A model generated the notes under the pieces. The model was not told the origin of the DNA. It saw only the letters and a list, made by a program, of their open reading frames with translations, and ran no database searches. The position numbers were made by a program, and so were the translations under genes. From CAVRRZ01 sp963723745 (lineage in GTDB: Bacteria > Actinomycetota > Actinomycetes > Mycobacteriales > Geodermatophilaceae), in NCBI GenBank assembly GCA_963723745.1, contig CAVRRZ010000005.1, positions 186,001-250,000 on the forward strand: a stretch of DNA of 64,000 nucleotides, written 5' to 3'. Shown piece by piece: positions 1 to 7,017 of the stretch (position 1 is its first letter; each line of letters begins with the position of its first letter).

Positions 1-73
1 CGAGCAGCACGTACGCGGCCGACGCGTCGAGGAACTCCGGCCTGCCGGCCATGGCCCTCAGCACGTGATGCAC
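1..73 (-). CDS. 5' end of an unidentified gene, cut by the window edge
   Basis: Only the first 24 codons are present, reading leftward off the window. The start is GTG at 73-71, preceded on the minus strand by a strong AGGAGG ribosome binding site seven bases upstream (GCAGGAGGTCGCC-GTG). The visible peptide begins VHHVLRAMAGRPEF and continues open to the edge. This is too little to assign a family. The good ribosome binding site and open frame are the only support. Between this start and the next gene (74-318) I see only a short direct repeat of GCCGTCGTCCTCGTC near 220-252. Confidence 0.45.
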   Translation of the reverse strand, partial: MHHVLRAMAGRPEFLDASAAYVLL

Positions 74-318
74 GGCGACCTCCTGCGAGCACGGCGCACG
101 GACCGACCCGTCCGATGGCCCGGCGGCGGGCCGAGAATACGCAGCACGGCGCCCTCGGCGGGCGCGCCATGGCGGCCGTCGCCGACATGAGGCTGCGTGA
201 CGTGACCGGGGAACAGTACGCCGTCGTCCTCGTCGTGCCGTCGTCCTCGTCCGCACCGGGTCGCCGGCGGGAGGGCGAACGGATCCGGCCCTCTCCCCCG
301 CCGGTCGTCCCGGAGCGG

Positions 319-1074
319 CTAGAACACCAGCAACAGCGAGCCGTACAGAAGGACGGCGAACAGGAAGGCGGCATAGGAGTTGTCGTTTCTCTCCGAGAAC
401 TCGTCCTGAATGACCATCAGCACGGCGCCGCCCGCGACGAACGAGACCAGCATGGCCAGCACCTCGGGGGCGATCTCCACCTGCGTGCTGAGAATCCATC
501 CGACGAGGAAGGCGCCGCTCAGGATCCATCTACCGATCCGGTGGTAGGCCGAGCGGTGCATCTCCAGCAGGTGGAAATCGATCACCAGGAAATGCATCGT
601 GATCGCGAAGGCGAAGATGAGGAGGCCGGACACGCTGGTGATCTGGCCCATCAGGTAGCCCAACAGGACCTTGTACAGCGACAGGCCGACCATGTGCACC
701 CAGAAGTGCACCGGACGCGCCGCCCCGTCGCTGGCCCCGTGGTCGACGGGTCGTTCGAACCCTCTCTCCAGCCCGTAGAAGAGCGCGAACCCCACCAGCA
801 GGGGAAGAAAGGGGTTCTGCTCGCCCCAGGCGGAGAGCGCCTCCAACCACCCGGAGAACCTCAGGACATAGGGCTCGTCCGGATGCAGCTCCTCGTCAGC
901 GAGGTGCGTGACCTCGGGCAGCAGCTGAAGGAAGATGTAGGTGATGGAGATGCCGTCGGCGAACGGCAGCCAGTACCTCGAGTCGATGTACTTGCCGGGG
1001 TGGACGTAGGGCGACCAGACGTGCAGGAACGCCAGCAGCAGGCCGATCGCCAGGGTGAACCCGAGGTTCAGCAC
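319..1074 (-). CDS. ZIP-like multi-pass membrane protein
   Basis: This 251-residue protein is almost entirely hydrophobic, with about seven or eight predicted membrane segments. The C-terminal part (SFVAGGAVLMVIQDEFSE, then a last hydrophobic segment) resembles the end of ZIP-family metal transporters, where a small-residue helix is followed by an acidic motif. The middle helix AITMHFLVIDFHLLEMH carries His and acidic residues where ZIP proteins bind metal, but the classic HNFxDG and HExxHE motifs are not intact. Metal transport is therefore only inferred. The start is GTG at 1074 with GGGAG seven bases upstream. The gene lies downstream of two insertion sequences that now separate it from the aldo/keto reductase on the same strand, so it may have lost an upstream promoter or operon partner. 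Its own start and ribosome binding site are intact. Confidence 0.6.
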   Translation of the reverse strand: MLNLGFTLAIGLLLAFLHVWSPYVHPGKYIDSRYWLPFADGISITYIFLQLLPEVTHLADEELHPDEPYVLRFSGWLEALSAWGEQNPFLPLLVGFALFYGLERGFERPVDHGASDGAARPVHFWVHMVGLSLYKVLLGYLMGQITSVSGLLIFAFAITMHFLVIDFHLLEMHRSAYHRIGRWILSGAFLVGWILSTQVEIAPEVLAMLVSFVAGGAVLMVIQDEFSERNDNSYAAFLFAVLLYGSLLLVF

Positions 1075-1138
1075 GTCGTGCTCCCGTCACCCGGTGCAGG
1101 ACCGGACGTCACCCCGACCGGCATCCGGACTCAGTGAT

Positions 1139-2116
1139 CTAGATGTACTGACCCGCCAGGTTGGTGACGCGGGCGGCGGGAGGTTGTCCGCCGAGTGCGG
1201 TGTGGCCGCGGTGATGGTTGTACCGGTGCAGGAAGTCCGGATAGGCGGCGACGCGCTCGGCCTCGCTGGCATAGGGCCGCGCGTAGGCCCACTCCTCGAG
1301 CAGGGTGCGGTTGAACCGCTCCACCTTGCCGTTGGTCTGCGGCCGGTAGGGCCGGGTCCGCTTGTGCGTGACCGCCGTTCCGAGCGCGGCGGCGAACAGC
1401 CTCGAGCGGTAGGCCGAGCCGTTGTCGGTCAGCACCCGCTGCACGGTGATGCCGCGGTCGGCGAACCAGGCCTGCGCGCGGGCCCAGAAGGCGACCACGG
1501 TCTCCTTGCGCTCGTCGGTGAGGATCTCGGAGTAGGCCAGCCGGGAGTGGTCGTCGACGACGTGGTGCAGATAGGCGTAGCCCGGGGTCGTGGATTTCTT
1601 GATCTTCTGGGCGGCCGCGCGGCCGTGCACCCGGTGCCCGCCGCCATCGGGAATCCGGCCCAGCTTCTTCACGTCCATGTGCACCAGCTCGCCGGGCTTC
1701 TCCCGCTCGTAGCGGACCGGCGCGGGCCGGCTGCCGCGGATCCGGGTACCGGTGGCCGGATCGGTGAAGCGCAGCGGCGGCGCGCCGTAGCGGCGCAGCA
1801 CCCGCCCGACCGTGGAGACGGCCAGCTTCAGGTGGAACGCGATTCGGGCTGGACCCCAGCGGCGGGTCACCCGCAGCCCCAGGATCCGCCGCTCGACGCG
1901 GGTGGGGGTGCGCCGCGGGCTGCGATGCGGACGCGAGCAGCGCCCGGTCATGCCGGCCGCCCCCAGAGCGCGGAAGCGGTCGGCCCAGCGCTTGGCCGTC
2001 GTCACCGACACCCCGAACCGCTCGGCGGCCCGGCGCAGCGACCAGCCGTCGACGACGACACAGCGGGCCAGCAGCAGACGGCCGCGCGGGGTCAGGGTGG
2101 CGTTAGCGTGGGACAC
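1139..2116 (-). CDS. IS481-family transposase (element A)
   Basis: This is a DDE transposase of 325 residues. An N-terminal helix-turn-helix (about residues 25-50) and a Leu/Arg-rich second DNA-binding region precede an integrase-core (rve) domain with D148 (HMDVKK), D231 (LTDNGSAYRS) and E266 (NGKVERFN), the spacing expected for DDE enzymes. The start is GTG at 2116, about 110 bp inside the right end of the element. The element itself supplies no stop codon. Its last bases give ...CAG TAC A, and the target repeat TCTAGA completes an Ile codon and the TAG stop at 1141-1139. The gene appears intact and could be active. Confidence 0.93.
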   Translation of the reverse strand: MSHANATLTPRGRLLLARCVVVDGWSLRRAAERFGVSVTTAKRWADRFRALGAAGMTGRCSRPHRSPRRTPTRVERRILGLRVTRRWGPARIAFHLKLAVSTVGRVLRRYGAPPLRFTDPATGTRIRGSRPAPVRYEREKPGELVHMDVKKLGRIPDGGGHRVHGRAAAQKIKKSTTPGYAYLHHVVDDHSRLAYSEILTDERKETVVAFWARAQAWFADRGITVQRVLTDNGSAYRSRLFAAALGTAVTHKRTRPYRPQTNGKVERFNRTLLEEWAYARPYASEAERVAAYPDFLHRYNHHRGHTALGGQPPAARVTNLAGQYI

Positions 2117-2229
2117 GAAGACTTCCGGGTTGAGGAGCGGTTCCTAGACAGCTCCACACCTCACCCGGAGGTCTTCCTCATGTCATCGACCCACGCCGCC
2201 CGCCGTCACCAACGTCCGTGGTCAGAACA
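1144..2229 (-). mobile_element. IS481-family insertion sequence (element A), complete
   Basis: The ends are defined by imperfect 26-bp inverted repeats, 1144-1169 and 2204-2229. Both read TGT(A/T)CTGACC, six variable bases, then GTTGGTGACG, with about 20 of 26 positions matching. The element is flanked by the 6-bp direct repeat TCTAGA at 1138-1143 and 2230-2235. This fits the NCTAGN target preference known for the IS481 family. The element is 1086 bp and holds one transposase gene. It sits directly beside element B, which shares the TCTAGA copy at 2230-2235. Confidence 0.9.
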
Positions 2230-2278
2230 TCTAGAGCTTGCTGATCACGGGTTGAGGTGACACCTCTTCGATCTTGAG

Positions 2279-2342
2279 GGGGTCACGGGGTGGGAGCCTT
2301 CGGTTGCTTCGGTGACCAGAAGGAGACCCTCCCCGTGACCCC
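2279..2342 (+). promoter_or_regulatory. Stem-loop covering the transposase start codon of element B
   Basis: GGGGTCACGGGG (2279-2290) is perfectly complementary to CCCCGTGACCCC (2331-2342), and after one T-T mismatch three more G-C pairs extend the stem inward. The right arm contains the GTG start at 2335, and the AAGGAG ribosome binding site (2319-2324) lies in the loop. A transcript that enters from outside the element would fold and hide the start codon. A transcript starting inside the loop would lack the left arm. This is the arrangement known from IS10 and IS50 for blocking transposase translation from read-through RNA. The role here is inferred. Confidence 0.6.
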
Positions 2343-3327
2343 TGACCAGATCATCCATGCTCGGCGTGCCCATGTGTTGGAGCAGGCCGCGTTGACCGAC
2401 GTGACCGCGGCCTGCAAGGCCGCCGGCGTCTCGCGCACCAGCTACTACCGGTGGGTGGCCAAGGCCGAGAAGTACGGGCTGTCGGCGCTGATGCCCAAGG
2501 ACCGCCGCCCGCCGGTGATGCCCAACGCGATGAGCGCCGAGGAGGTCAGCACGATCCTGGCCACTGCAGTCGCCAAGGCCACGCTCGGCGCCCGGCAGCT
2601 GGTCGACCACCTCGCCGCCGCCGGGGTGCACCGCTCGGCCTCCGGCATCCAGAAGGTGCTGCGCCGGCACAACCTGAGCACCCGCCGGCAGCGGATCGCG
2701 GCGCTGGCGTCGTTGACCGCCGCCGAGAGCGGCCAGCTGACCGACGCGGCCCTGGAAGGACCCTTCGGGTTCTGCCTGGCCGCCAGCGACCCGGGGCAGC
2801 TGGTCTGCCTGGACACCTTCTACGTCGGCAAGCTCAAGGGCGTCGGCGCGGTCTACCAGCTCACCGCGATCGACGTGGCCACCCGCTGGCTGGTCGTCCG
2901 GCTAATCGTCGGGGACAAGGGCGCGCCGGTCGCCGCTCGCTTCCTGGACCAGGTCTCCGCCGCCCTCGGCGAGATCGACGTCGAGCTGACCGGCGTGCTG
3001 ACCGACAACGGCCCGGAGTTCATCGGCCGCGCATTCCGGGACCACGCCGCCGATCTCGGCATCGACCATCACCGCACCCCACCGCGCAGCCCGAACCACA
3101 ACAGCGTCTGCGAACGCGTCCAGGGCACCGTGCTGCAGGAGTTCTACCGGCCCTTCTTTCACCGCGGACGAGTCGACCGAATCAGCGACCTCGACGCCGC
3201 GCTGCAGACCTGGGTCGCCGACTACAACGGCCGTCGCCGCAACCACGGCGACTACATGCGCGGCCGCAGCCCCCGACAGGTCCTGCACGCGATCACCGCC
3301 CGCAACGCCCTCTGCCAGACTCCCTGA
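2335..3327 (+). CDS. IS481-like DDE transposase (element B)
   Basis: This is a transposase of 330 residues. It has an N-terminal helix-turn-helix (VTAACKAAGVSRTSYYRWV) and an integrase-core domain with catalytic candidates D160 (LVCLDTFYVG), D224 (LTDNGPEF) and E260 (HNSVCERVQG). The frame is open further upstream to a GTG at 2290. I chose GTG 2335 because AAGGAG lies ten bases before it and the extra upstream residues fall in the hairpin region and have no family character. The gene is undamaged. Its stop is 26 bp before the right inverted repeat. Confidence 0.88.
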   Translation: MTPDQIIHARRAHVLEQAALTDVTAACKAAGVSRTSYYRWVAKAEKYGLSALMPKDRRPPVMPNAMSAEEVSTILATAVAKATLGARQLVDHLAAAGVHRSASGIQKVLRRHNLSTRRQRIAALASLTAAESGQLTDAALEGPFGFCLAASDPGQLVCLDTFYVGKLKGVGAVYQLTAIDVATRWLVVRLIVGDKGAPVAARFLDQVSAALGEIDVELTGVLTDNGPEFIGRAFRDHAADLGIDHHRTPPRSPNHNSVCERVQGTVLQEFYRPFFHRGRVDRISDLDAALQTWVADYNGRRRNHGDYMRGRSPRQVLHAITARNALCQTP

Positions 3328-3380
3328 CGACAGCGCAGCCGAGCGCCCCACCTGTCACCTCGACCCGTGCTCCGGAAGAT

Positions 3381-4229
3381 CTAGAGGACGTCGAGCGGGA
3401 CCTTGCTGAACGGCGGTGGGAAGAGCCGGTCGAGCTGGTCCAGCTCCGCCTGGCTGAAGCCGATCTCCAGGGCCGCGCGGTTCTCGATGACGTGCGCGCG
3501 GGTCGAGGCCTTGGCGACGACGAAGACGTCGGGCAGCCGCAGCACCCAGGCGATGGCCAGCTGGGCCGGGGTGACCCCCTTCTCCGCGGCCAGGTCACGG
3601 ACGGCCCGGTGCTCGAGGAGCCGGCCGTGGTCGACGGGCGAGTACACCATCAGGGGCACGCGCCGGGCACGGCACCAGGGGATCAGGTCGTACTCCGGGC
3701 CGCGCCGGGCCAGGTTGTAGAGCACCTGGTCGGTCTGCACCCGGGCGCCGCCGGGGAGCCCGACCAGCTCGTCGAGGTCCGGGACGTCGAAGTTGCTCAC
3801 GCCCCAGGAACGGATGAGCCCGCGGGAGATCAGCGCCTCGAAGGCGGCGACGGTCTCCTCGACCGGCACCCGGCCGCGCCAGTGCAGCAGGTACAGGTCC
3901 AGGTGGTCGGTGCCCAGCCGGCGCAGGCTCCTCTGGCAGGCGTCCACCGTGCCCTGGCGCGTGGCGTGGTGCGGCAGCACCTTGCTGACCAGGAAGACGT
4001 CGTCCCGCCGACCGGCGATCGCCCGGCCGACGAGCTCCTCGGCAGCGCCGTCGCCGTACATCTCCGCGGTGTCGATCAGCGTCAGCCCGATGTCGATCCC
4101 CGTGCGAAGAGCGTCCAGCTGGATGTCGCGCCCGTCGGGGTCCTCACCCAGATACCAGGTGCCCATGCCGAGGGCCGGGGCGGCGGCGCCGTCGGGCAGG
4201 GAGACGGCGCGCATCGTGGGTGCGGTCAT
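3381..4229 (-). CDS. Aldo/keto reductase
   Basis: This 282-residue NADPH-dependent oxidoreductase of the aldo/keto reductase superfamily is a cytosolic TIM barrel. The catalytic tetrad is visible: D53 (LIDTAEMYG), Y58, K83 (LVSKVLP) and H116 (DLYLLHWRG). The cofactor-binding end (VVAKASTRAHVIENRAAL) is also present. The start is ATG 4229 with AAGGAG seven bases upstream; the frame runs further upstream but without a better start. The stop codon TAG is part of the TCTAGA sequence at 3380-3385 targeted by insertion element B, so the insertion left the protein complete. It follows the debranching-type glucosidase on the same strand after 186 bp. The substrate is unknown. Confidence 0.9.
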   Translation of the reverse strand: MTAPTMRAVSLPDGAAAPALGMGTWYLGEDPDGRDIQLDALRTGIDIGLTLIDTAEMYGDGAAEELVGRAIAGRRDDVFLVSKVLPHHATRQGTVDACQRSLRRLGTDHLDLYLLHWRGRVPVEETVAAFEALISRGLIRSWGVSNFDVPDLDELVGLPGGARVQTDQVLYNLARRGPEYDLIPWCRARRVPLMVYSPVDHGRLLEHRAVRDLAAEKGVTPAQLAIAWVLRLPDVFVVAKASTRAHVIENRAALEIGFSQAELDQLDRLFPPPFSKVPLDVL

Positions 4230-4406
4230 GCGGGGGCTCCTTCGTGGGCAGTCCTGCCGAGGAGTGGCGTGGTCCCCTACTGCCCTACCCGTCCTGGGTC
4301 GGGATCTCCATCGGTCATCCTGCCGAGGCACCAGCCAGGGTCGACGCCCTGCACGACCTCGACGCCGGCAAGGTGCGCGGCCGCGCCGTCCTCGGGCCCT
4401 GACGGC

Positions 4407-4434
4407 CCGCCACGCTCAGGGATGAACGTGGCGG
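4407..4434 (-). terminator. Small hairpin at the end of the debranching-type glucosidase gene
   Basis: CCGCCACG (4407-4414) and CGTGGCGG (4427-4434) can pair with a 12-base loop that contains the stop codon of the upstream gene (4416-4418). There is no T-run on the minus strand. It may attenuate transcription between this gene and the aldo/keto reductase, or it may be fortuitous. Confidence 0.3.
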
Positions 4435-6515
4435 ACCGGAGCCGCGGGCCGCGTCGATGACCCACCGTCGGCGCCGGTGCCGACCTCGAGCAGGCCGCGG
4501 CCGAACGCGTCGACCCGGCCCCACCGTCCGGGGATGTCCAGCAGCTCGATGCGGCCGATGCCGACCGGCACCGCCGGCTCGACCACCAGGTGGTCCCCGT
4601 AGGGCTCCAGGCCCAGCATCGTGCGCAGGTACAGCAGCGGCGCCCCGGTGGACCAGGCCTGCGGGCTGCAGGCCGTGGGGAACTCGACGGGGTATCTGGT
4701 CAGAGTGCGCGCGTAGCCGCCGAACGCCTCGGGCAGGCGGCCGTGGTAGAAGTCCGCGGCGTCCAGATTGCCCGCCGCGACCCGGGCCGCCTCGACGGGG
4801 AAGCCGTAGCGGCGCAGCCCCCAAGCGATGAACGAGTTGTCGAAGGGCCAGACGGTGCCGTTGTGGTAGCCGATCGGGTTGTACCGGGCCTCGCCTTCGG
4901 CCAGCGTGCGCACCCCCCAGCCGGAGAACAGCCGGGGGCCGAGGAGGTGCCCGGCGACCGCCGGCGCTCTGTCGTCGTCGACGATGCCGCTCCACAGCAG
5001 GTGGCCGATGTTGGACGACAGCGCGTCCACCCGGGTCCCGTCGGCATCGAGGGCGAGGGCGTAGTACTGACCGTTCTCGATCCAGAAGTCGCGGTTGAAC
5101 CGGTTCTTGAGGTCGGCCGCCGCCCGCTGGAGGTCCTCGGCGTAGGCGGGGTCGTCCCAGAACTCCCGCGCGAGGCGGGCACCGCGCATCTTGGCGTCGT
5201 AGGCGTACCCCTGCAGCTCGCAGGTGGCTCGCGGGAATCCGGGCAACCGACCGTCGTGGTACGAGATCCCGTCCCAGGAGTCCTTCCAGCACTGGTTCTC
5301 CAGGCCGGTCTCCTCGTTCCGCCGCTGGTAGGCGACGTAGCCGTTGCCCTGCAGGTCCGCATACTCGTCGAGCCAGCGCAATGCCGCGCGCAGCTCCTGC
5401 TCGTACTCGCGGACCAGCTCGGCGTCGCCCGTCCACCGCTCGTACTCGTCCATCAGGACGACGTACAGCGGCGTGGCGTCGGCGCTGCCGTAGTAGGGGG
5501 TGTGCGGTCGCTCCTGGAACGCGCTCAGTTCGCCGTAGCGGACCTCGTGGAGGATGCGGCCGGGGTCCTCGTCGCGGAAGTCGTCGACACGATTCCCCTG
5601 CCAGTCACCCAGCACGCGCAGCGTCGTCCGGGCCAGTTCCGGAGCGAAGGGGAGGGCCTGGAGACTCGTGAAGATGCTGTCGCGGCCGAACATCGTCATG
5701 AACCACGGCAGACCGGCCGCCGGCAGGCTGTGCGGACCCGCGATGATCGGCGAGAACCGCAGCGCCGCGAGGTCGATCAGGCTCCGCCGGTAGGTCGCGA
5801 CGAGGGAGTCCGAATCGCACGTCAAGCGCGGTGCCCGGGCGACCCAGCGCTCGAGGTCCTCGCGCATCTCCCGCCGCACGTCATCGGCGGCCGCCGCTGA
5901 CGTGAAGGGGCGTTCGCCGGGTCCCAGGAGCACCGCGCGGATGGTCAGCTCGGTGCTCCAGGAGCCGTGCGGCTCGACGTGGATGGTGAACGTCAGCCCG
6001 TGCTCGTCGACCTCGGCCGGTTGCGTCGAGATCACCGTCGTGCTGCGGTGGAACGTACCGCGTCGGTAGCTCATCACCAGTTGCCCCGCCACCGCCTCGA
6101 CGGAGTACGAACCCTTCTTCTGGAGGGCGTCCTTCACCTCGAACAGATCGGCGAAGTCGGCCGCCGCCTCGATCCGGATCGTCAGTTCGACCGGCTTCAC
6201 GTCGTGGTTGAGCACGGTCAGCTGCTCGAGGAAGCCGTCGGCGACCGCACGCTTGCGGATGACCGTGGTCTTCGCGTCGACGTAGACCGTGCCGGTGCCC
6301 GGGACGAGGAAGAACCGGCTCTCGAAGTACTGCAGGTCGTCGGTGGAGAGGGCGGTCAGCCGCTCGCCGTCGACCGTCAGCACCCACCGCGACAGGAACC
6401 GCGTGTCGAACGCGAACAGCCCGGTCGGGTCGGTGGGCGAGACCTCGATGTCGCCCCGCCTGTCGCAGACCACGAACGTGCTGCCGTCGAGGATCCGGAC
6501 GACGTCCGTGCTCAC
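4416..6515 (-). CDS. Glycogen debranching-type amylo-alpha-1,6-glucosidase
   Basis: This 699-residue protein has the two-part build of bacterial glycogen-debranching-like enzymes. An N-terminal beta-rich domain (about residues 10-200; motifs DGSTFVVCDRRGDI and FDTRFLSRW) is followed by a six-hairpin (alpha/alpha)6 glucosidase domain (about 270-640). Key stretches are WFMTMFGRDSIFTSLQ, NQCWKDSWDGI and the EARYNPIGYHNGTVWP segment typical of this family. It is likely to hydrolyse alpha-1,6 or related glucan or disaccharide linkages in the cytosol; the exact substrate is not shown. The start is GTG 6515, overlapping the stop of the SCP2-like gene in a GTGA, so the two are translationally coupled. 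The N-terminal signature agrees with this start and not with the longer open frame. Confidence 0.85.
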   Translation of the reverse strand: MSTDVVRILDGSTFVVCDRRGDIEVSPTDPTGLFAFDTRFLSRWVLTVDGERLTALSTDDLQYFESRFFLVPGTGTVYVDAKTTVIRKRAVADGFLEQLTVLNHDVKPVELTIRIEAAADFADLFEVKDALQKKGSYSVEAVAGQLVMSYRRGTFHRSTTVISTQPAEVDEHGLTFTIHVEPHGSWSTELTIRAVLLGPGERPFTSAAAADDVRREMREDLERWVARAPRLTCDSDSLVATYRRSLIDLAALRFSPIIAGPHSLPAAGLPWFMTMFGRDSIFTSLQALPFAPELARTTLRVLGDWQGNRVDDFRDEDPGRILHEVRYGELSAFQERPHTPYYGSADATPLYVVLMDEYERWTGDAELVREYEQELRAALRWLDEYADLQGNGYVAYQRRNEETGLENQCWKDSWDGISYHDGRLPGFPRATCELQGYAYDAKMRGARLAREFWDDPAYAEDLQRAAADLKNRFNRDFWIENGQYYALALDADGTRVDALSSNIGHLLWSGIVDDDRAPAVAGHLLGPRLFSGWGVRTLAEGEARYNPIGYHNGTVWPFDNSFIAWGLRRYGFPVEAARVAAGNLDAADFYHGRLPEAFGGYARTLTRYPVEFPTACSPQAWSTGAPLLYLRTMLGLEPYGDHLVVEPAVPVGIGRIELLDIPGRWGRVDAFGRGLLEVGTGADGGSSTRPAAPVRHVHP

Positions 6516-6886
6516 GACGGCCGCCCTCCCCCGGGGGTGACGGCGCGACCCGCCGAGGCGCCCGGCGTGCGCGGGAACAGCCGCTGGGCCAGCACCATGA
6601 GCTCGAACTCCCCGTCGACGGAAGCCGCCCCCCGGAGCAGCGCCGCAAGCGCGCTCGTCCGACCGATCACGACGTCGTCGCAGACCGCGCGCTCCGCGGT
6701 GATCACGCAATCGGCGGGCTCGTCGCTCACAGCCACCCGGAGGTCGCCGTGGTCGATCCGGACCAGCCGGTGCTCGGTGTGGTCGCCGTCGAGGATGTCC
6801 CAGCGCACGGTCGCGCTGAGCCGTCTGAGCATCGGTTCGTGTCCACGGCGTTCCAGATCTGCGAAGAAGTCGTCGATCGCCGTCAT
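6512..6886 (-). CDS. SCP2 sterol-binding-domain protein
   Basis: This small 124-residue protein begins MTAIDDFFADLERRGHEPML. A conserved core follows (VRWDILDGDHTEHRLVRIDHGDLRVA, then ADCVITAERAVCDDVVIGRTSALAALLRGAASVDGEFELM) that matches the SCP2 fold: a short beta sheet ending in the helix that closes a hydrophobic ligand pocket. Stand-alone SCP2 domains of this size are common in actinobacteria and their ligands are mostly unknown. The start is ATG 6886 with an AGGAG-rich leader. The last four bases overlap the GTG start of the debranching-type glucosidase, implying co-translation. The functional link between the two is unclear. Confidence 0.75.
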   Translation of the reverse strand: MTAIDDFFADLERRGHEPMLRRLSATVRWDILDGDHTEHRLVRIDHGDLRVAVSDEPADCVITAERAVCDDVVIGRTSALAALLRGAASVDGEFELMVLAQRLFPRTPGASAGRAVTPGGGRPS

Positions 6887-7017
6887 GGAGGAGCTCCTGC
6901 GCCCGAGAACGGGTGAGCGGCCGGCCCCGGCGCGGCCGCGTCGAACCCCGCGTCTCCTCCGCGGGCCCGACGGCCCGAACCTACCGGCGTGGGGGTGCGG
7001 GCGTCTCGGCCGCGGGG

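Larger units (their letters stand above)
2236..3379 (+). mobile_element. IS481-like insertion sequence (element B), complete
   Basis: The imperfect inverted repeats are 2236-2262 and 3353-3379. About 22 of 27 positions match, including the shared core CACGGGT(T/C)GAGGTGACA. The flanking copies of TCTAGA are 2230-2235 and 3380-3385, and an 8-bp version, ATCTAGAG, also repeats at 2229-2236 and 3379-3386. The element is 1144 bp with one transposase gene on the plus strand, so elements A and B transcribe away from each other. Their inverted repeats differ in sequence, so these are two different elements using the same target word and not a duplication of one. Confidence 0.85.

Noticed and set aside
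745..775. GTTCGAACC-like string suggesting a tRNA T-loop
   Set aside because: It lies inside the ZIP-like coding sequence and no acceptor or anticodon stem can be formed around it. No tRNA was found in the window.
2113..2115. TGT at the transposase start as a possible end of element A
   Set aside because: It gives no direct repeat and poor inverted repeats; the ends at 1144 and 2229 give 20/26 matches and a perfect TCTAGA duplication.
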